NCBI GenBank assembly: GCA_963666535.1
Contig: OY762913.1
Span: 1,116,001-1,180,000 of the forward strand
Length of the DNA: 64,000 bases
Direction of reading: 5' to 3'
Origin: G963666535 sp963666535
GTDB taxonomy: Bacteria > Bacillota > Clostridia > Oscillospirales > Oscillospiraceae
Within the stretch, counting starts at the first letter, position 1; every line of letters starts with the position of its first letter. Both the position numbers and the translations under genes were made by a program. Below are positions 61,166 through 64,000 of this stretch, piece after piece. Under the pieces are notes generated by a model, which was not told the DNA's origin, did no database searches, and saw only the letters and a program-made list of their open reading frames with translations.

Positions 61166-61200
61166 TCCCTCTGAAATCAATGCTTTCAGAGGGATTTTTC
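61163..61200 (+). terminator. Terminator after the tRNA-Pro fragment
   Basis: A perfect 14-bp stem (AAATCCCTCTGAAA / TTTCAGAGGGATTT) with a 7-nt loop, then TTC. It is probably the original chromosomal terminator of tRNA-Pro before integration. Confidence 0.85.
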
Positions 61201-61273
61201 TTGTGTTATCACGTGTAAACCACGAGCTATGCCTGTGGTAGCAAAAAGGCTATGCCTATGCGTGATAGTAAAA

Positions 61274-61317
61274 AGCCCTTATAGGGCTAGTGCAGGCCAC
61301 CCGTTATATGGGTGGTC
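61274..61317. repeat. Two small hairpins, possible IS200/IS605 end relic
   Basis: AGCCCT-TAT-AGGGCT (61274-61288), then CCACCC-GTTATAT-GGGTGG inside 61295-61317. Small subterminal hairpins of this size are found at IS200/IS605 ends, but no transposase is present here. Confidence 0.35.
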
Positions 61318-61424
61318 CTGACTAACGAAATTTATATAGCTGTTGACAAGAATTTTTTATTGATTTACCCTTGTTTTCAGAGATGACGTCACGCTCCAAT
61401 CACAAAAATGGAGTTGAAGTGAAT

Positions 61425-62432
61425 ATGTATCACGGAAGATTTAAGGGGTCGCACTATGAGGCAGGGTTTAAATTCGGAACGCTGCTGAAAAACCACGGAA
61501 CGATGATCAGCGGCAGCCCAACTTTTACGATCACAGACGAGCTGAAAGCGTTCGGAAAGAGCTGCCTGCCGGTCTATCGGGAATATTATCCCGAAGTTCT
61601 GGAGGAGATACAGGGCATGGCCGATGGCCAGGGCAGCCCGCTTGAGAATATTGCAAATCTGCTGCTTCCCATGTACTGCTTTGAGCCAGAGCATCACTGC
61701 ACGGCCTTTGCGGTCGCCGACGGGAAGAATATCCTGCTCGGCAAAAACAGCGATTTCCTTGTGAGCCTCGAAAAGCTCTATATGAACTGCCTTTACGAGC
61801 TGTCCGAAGCCTATGCATTCAGCGGCAATACCACAGCGTTCATCCAGATTGAAGACGGCATGAATGAAAAAGGACTTGCCGCCGCGCTGACCTTCCTCTA
61901 CCCGCATATCCGAAAGCCAGGGCTGAACGCCGGGATGCTGACGCGATATATTCTGGAAAAATGCGCGACGACAGAGGACGCAATCAGCGCGCTGAAAAAT
62001 CTGCCCATCGCCTCCGCGCAGACGATTACGCTGGCCGATAGAAGCGGAAAGATTGCCGTAGTCGAATGCAACCCCGCAAAGCTCAAAGTGATCCGGCCGG
62101 AGCCGGGCGCGCATTTTGTCGCCGCGGCGAACTGCTTCCATTCCGAAGTGATGAAAGAATACCGCACCCCTCCCGATGTGGACAGCTGGCGTGCGGAGGA
62201 GCGGTACGATACGGCACGGAACGCTCTGGCGGAACATGACGGTGCGTATTCGCTGGATTTCTGTGAGGATGTTCTGTGTGGAAAATACGGCTTCATCTGC
62301 CAATACGACCGGAAAACAAATGCAGATACAGTCTGGTCGGCGGTCTACGACGTGAAAAATTTGCGCTTTTACCGCGTGGAGGGCAATCCGTCGAGGAGGC
62401 CGTTCAAAGCGGACGGAAGAATGAAATTCTGA
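61425..62432 (+). CDS. C45-family peptidase / acyltransferase-like Ntn hydrolase
   Basis: This 335-aa protein has the N-terminal-nucleophile cysteine in EHHCTAFAVAD after about 90 residues of pro-like segment, as in acyl-CoA:6-aminopenicillanate acyltransferase (C45). Other family blocks are GKNSDFLVSL, MNEKGLAAALTF and TITLADRSGKIAVVECNP. The start at 61425 (MYHGRFKGSHYEAG) follows GGAG. Members process themselves at the cysteine and cleave or make amide bonds (penicillin, bile acid or peptide type). The substrate is unknown. It is the first gene outside the island. Confidence 0.87.
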   Translation: MYHGRFKGSHYEAGFKFGTLLKNHGTMISGSPTFTITDELKAFGKSCLPVYREYYPEVLEEIQGMADGQGSPLENIANLLLPMYCFEPEHHCTAFAVADGKNILLGKNSDFLVSLEKLYMNCLYELSEAYAFSGNTTAFIQIEDGMNEKGLAAALTFLYPHIRKPGLNAGMLTRYILEKCATTEDAISALKNLPIASAQTITLADRSGKIAVVECNPAKLKVIRPEPGAHFVAAANCFHSEVMKEYRTPPDVDSWRAEERYDTARNALAEHDGAYSLDFCEDVLCGKYGFICQYDRKTNADTVWSAVYDVKNLRFYRVEGNPSRRPFKADGRMKF

Positions 62433-62459
62433 TGAAACCCTTCCACTGGGCATAGCAAA

Positions 62460-62633
62460 AGGCACGGTCATGGAATCCTCACTCCATTTCCGTGCCTTTC
62501 GTCTGTTGTAGGCTCTTGAATTTTGGGGTTTGCGGGTCACGGGGTTCAGCCCGTACCAACTGCCGCGCCGTTTGGCATTTTGCTCCCGCTGCTTTTTCTT
62601 GGAGAGCTTTTCAGAGGGAATAAACTTTTCCAT
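62460..62633 (-). CDS. Small basic protein, 3' end uncertain
   Basis: The ATG at 62633 is preceded by GAAAGGAG. The start MEKFIPSEKLSKKKQREQNA, RRGSWYGLNPVTRKPQNSRA and a basic stretch resemble short basic proteins common in Clostridia. No stop codon appears where expected; the frame stays open to 61389, antisense to the C45 gene, giving a formal 414 codons. Only the 5' part is likely real, so the natural stop was probably lost. Confidence 0.5.
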
Positions 62634-62690
62634 ATCTGTGCTCCTTTCATGGAAGTCCGGAGCAGATCATAACAGAATGACGGCGCAATG

Positions 62691-62900
62691 TCAAATATCG
62701 ATCCGGCGGAACACCACTGTCTGCACCTTCATGGAAATCTTACCAACCTCGTAGCTATAAGCTGGAAGCTCTTTCTTAAAGTTCAGAAACGAATGGTCGA
62801 TGGGGAAGCCTAGAATCTGCTCAATCTCGGCGTAAGTCAGCGTAAAGCTGCCCTCTATCCGTTTCCCGATTGCCTCCCAAAGCGGCTCATATTTGCTCAT
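62691..62900 (-). CDS. Small hypothetical protein (69 aa)
   Basis: The start at 62900 (MSKYEPLWEAIGKRI) is within reach of GGAGGTGGAAGG. The rest reads SFTLTYAEIEQILGFPIDHSF and KISMKVQTVVFRRIDI. It looks like a DUF7662-like family: small, soluble and widespread in Firmicutes, with a possible nucleic-acid-binding fold. The function is unknown. It is divergent from the AraC gene. Confidence 0.78.
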   Translation of the reverse strand: MSKYEPLWEAIGKRIEGSFTLTYAEIEQILGFPIDHSFLNFKKELPAYSYEVGKISMKVQTVVFRRIDI

Positions 62901-63105
62901 TTGCCTTCCACCTCCGCACACAAAAACAATTCTCTTATCAGTATAGCATGATTGGGTTCAAAATACAGCAAACACTTTGCTGCAGCATGCCAAGCTATGA
63001 TACACTGTTGGCAGAATTGTTTTTCTGTTGCCGCAACTACGCAAGCAGCGTCGAGAATATCAGCCGCCGGTTGTGGTACGATCCTTTTGTGAGGAGGTGA
63101 ACAGC

Positions 63106-63987
63106 GTGAATGATAAAATCCTTGCCGTCCAGCGGATGCAGGACTATATCGAAAGCCACCTGACCGAAACTGTCACTCTGGCAGAACTGGCCGGTGCGGC
63201 CCGGTTCTCCCCGTGGTATGCCGCCCGCATGTTCAAAGAGCTCACCGGCCTCGCCCCCGCCGACTATATCCGGCGGCTGCGGCTTTCCAAATCGGTTCTG
63301 CGGCTGCGGGACGAGCAAGTCAAGGTCATTGATGTGGCCTACGACCTGGGCTTTGAGAGCGTGGACGGCTACCAGCGGGCGTTTCGGCGAGAGTTCGGCT
63401 GCAACCCCAAGGAATACGCCCTGCGCCCGGTTCCTCTGCCGCTGTTCACCGCCTACGGAGTCAAATTCCGAGAATTTTGGAAAAAGGAGCGTACAGACAT
63501 GGCGAACGAAAAAAGTGTATTTATTCAGGTGATGGAAAAGCCCGCGCGGAAAGTTGTCATCAAGCGCGGAATCGCCGCCGCAGACTACTTTGCCTACTGT
63601 GAGGAGGTGGGCTGCGACGTGTGGGGCGTGCTCACCAGCATGAAATCTCTCAGTGAGGAGCCGGTATGCCTGTGGCTGCCGGAACAGTACCGCAAATCCG
63701 GCACCTCTGAGTATGTGCAGGGCGTGGAGGCCGCATCGGATTATGACGGCCCGGTGCCTGACGGCTTCGACGTCATTGACCTGCCCACCGCAACCTATCT
63801 GATGTTCCAGAGCGAGCCCTTCCCCGAAGAGGACTATTGCAAGGCCATCGATTCGCTACAGGCGGCCATGGACAAATACGAACCATCGGTAATCGGGTAT
63901 GCGTGGGATGACGCGAACCCGCGCATCCAGCTGGAGCCCATCGGCAAGCGAGGCTATATCGAGCTCCGTGCGGTGAAAAAGGCTTAA
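63106..63987 (+). CDS. AraC-family regulator with GyrI-like effector domain
   Basis: The GTG start at 63106 has AGGAGGTGA six bases upstream; the frame is open further. The 293-aa protein has an AraC double HTH (residues 5-105: MQDYIESHLTETVTLAELAG, RFSPWYAARMFKELTGLAPA, VIDVAYDLGFESVDGYQRAF), then a GyrI-like ligand domain (about 125-293) starting SVFIQVMEKPARKVVIKRG. It is similar in design to the protein at 31261. The target is unknown; it may regulate the divergent small gene. Confidence 0.9.
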   Translation: MNDKILAVQRMQDYIESHLTETVTLAELAGAARFSPWYAARMFKELTGLAPADYIRRLRLSKSVLRLRDEQVKVIDVAYDLGFESVDGYQRAFRREFGCNPKEYALRPVPLPLFTAYGVKFREFWKKERTDMANEKSVFIQVMEKPARKVVIKRGIAAADYFAYCEEVGCDVWGVLTSMKSLSEEPVCLWLPEQYRKSGTSEYVQGVEAASDYDGPVPDGFDVIDLPTATYLMFQSEPFPEEDYCKAIDSLQAAMDKYEPSVIGYAWDDANPRIQLEPIGKRGYIELRAVKKA

Positions 63988-64000
63988 GCAAAAGGCTCAG

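Overview
The window looks like a chromosomal segment of an anaerobic, Gram-positive gut-type bacterium of the class Clostridia, probably Oscillospiraceae (Flavonifractor / Intestinimonas / Lawsonibacter-like). This is inferred from strong AGGAGG ribosome binding sites, the infC-rpmI-rplT operon with an attenuator leader, an S-layer-homology surface protein, GerMN and ComEA-like genes, and the type of mobile modules. It is not a taxonomic proof.

Layout. (1) 1-5.5 kb: a phosphorelay set of two tandem paralogous hybrid histidine kinases (the first cut by the window edge), a response regulator and an Hpt protein. (2) 5.5-11.8 kb: a D,D-carboxypeptidase (minus strand), then a ComEA-like protein, an OmpR-type response regulator with its kinase and a GerMN lipoprotein, then O-acetylhomoserine sulfhydrylase. 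(3) 12.0-25.9 kb: a catabolic island that I read as pyrogallol/phloroglucinol fermentation. It holds a molybdopterin pyrogallol-phloroglucinol transhydroxylase (large and small subunits), a cyclase-family ring hydrolase, a 3-hydroxyacyl-CoA-dehydrogenase-like enzyme, a BKACE-family triacetate cleavage enzyme, a two-subunit CoA transferase, a thiolase, a sodium:solute symporter, an unknown 164-aa protein and a divergent MerR regulator. Two promoters in this region share an almost identical dyad inside a 19-bp -35/-10 spacer, the hallmark of MerR control. Phloroglucinol reductase, the one enzyme missing from the chain, is not in the window. (4) 25.9-29.4 kb: core genes infC, rpmI, rplT, a hemolysin III-family membrane protein, trmB and tRNA-Pro(TGG).

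(5) 29.3-61.2 kb: a mosaic genomic island. The 3' part of tRNA-Pro (48 nt, 46 identical) is repeated 31.8 kb downstream, together with a second terminator, so the intervening DNA looks integrated at the tRNA. It carries small regulators, IS30 and IS256 elements, an integrative/mobilizable module (two overlapping tyrosine recombinases, MobP-type relaxase with Sel1 repeats, MobC-like protein, replication initiator, excisionase), a two-component system with two lipoproteins and an ABC exporter, and a 2060-aa repeat-rich SLH surface protein. (6) 61.4-64 kb: a C45-type peptidase/acyltransferase, small hypothetical genes and an AraC/GyrI-like regulator.

How it works together. Inferred flow: uptake by the symporter, then transhydroxylation of pyrogallol to phloroglucinol, reduction (enzyme elsewhere), ring opening by the cyclase-family hydrolase, oxidation to triacetate, cleavage with acetyl-CoA to acetoacetyl-CoA plus acetoacetate, CoA activation and thiolysis to acetyl-CoA. 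The MerR protein would sense an aromatic intermediate and switch on both operons.
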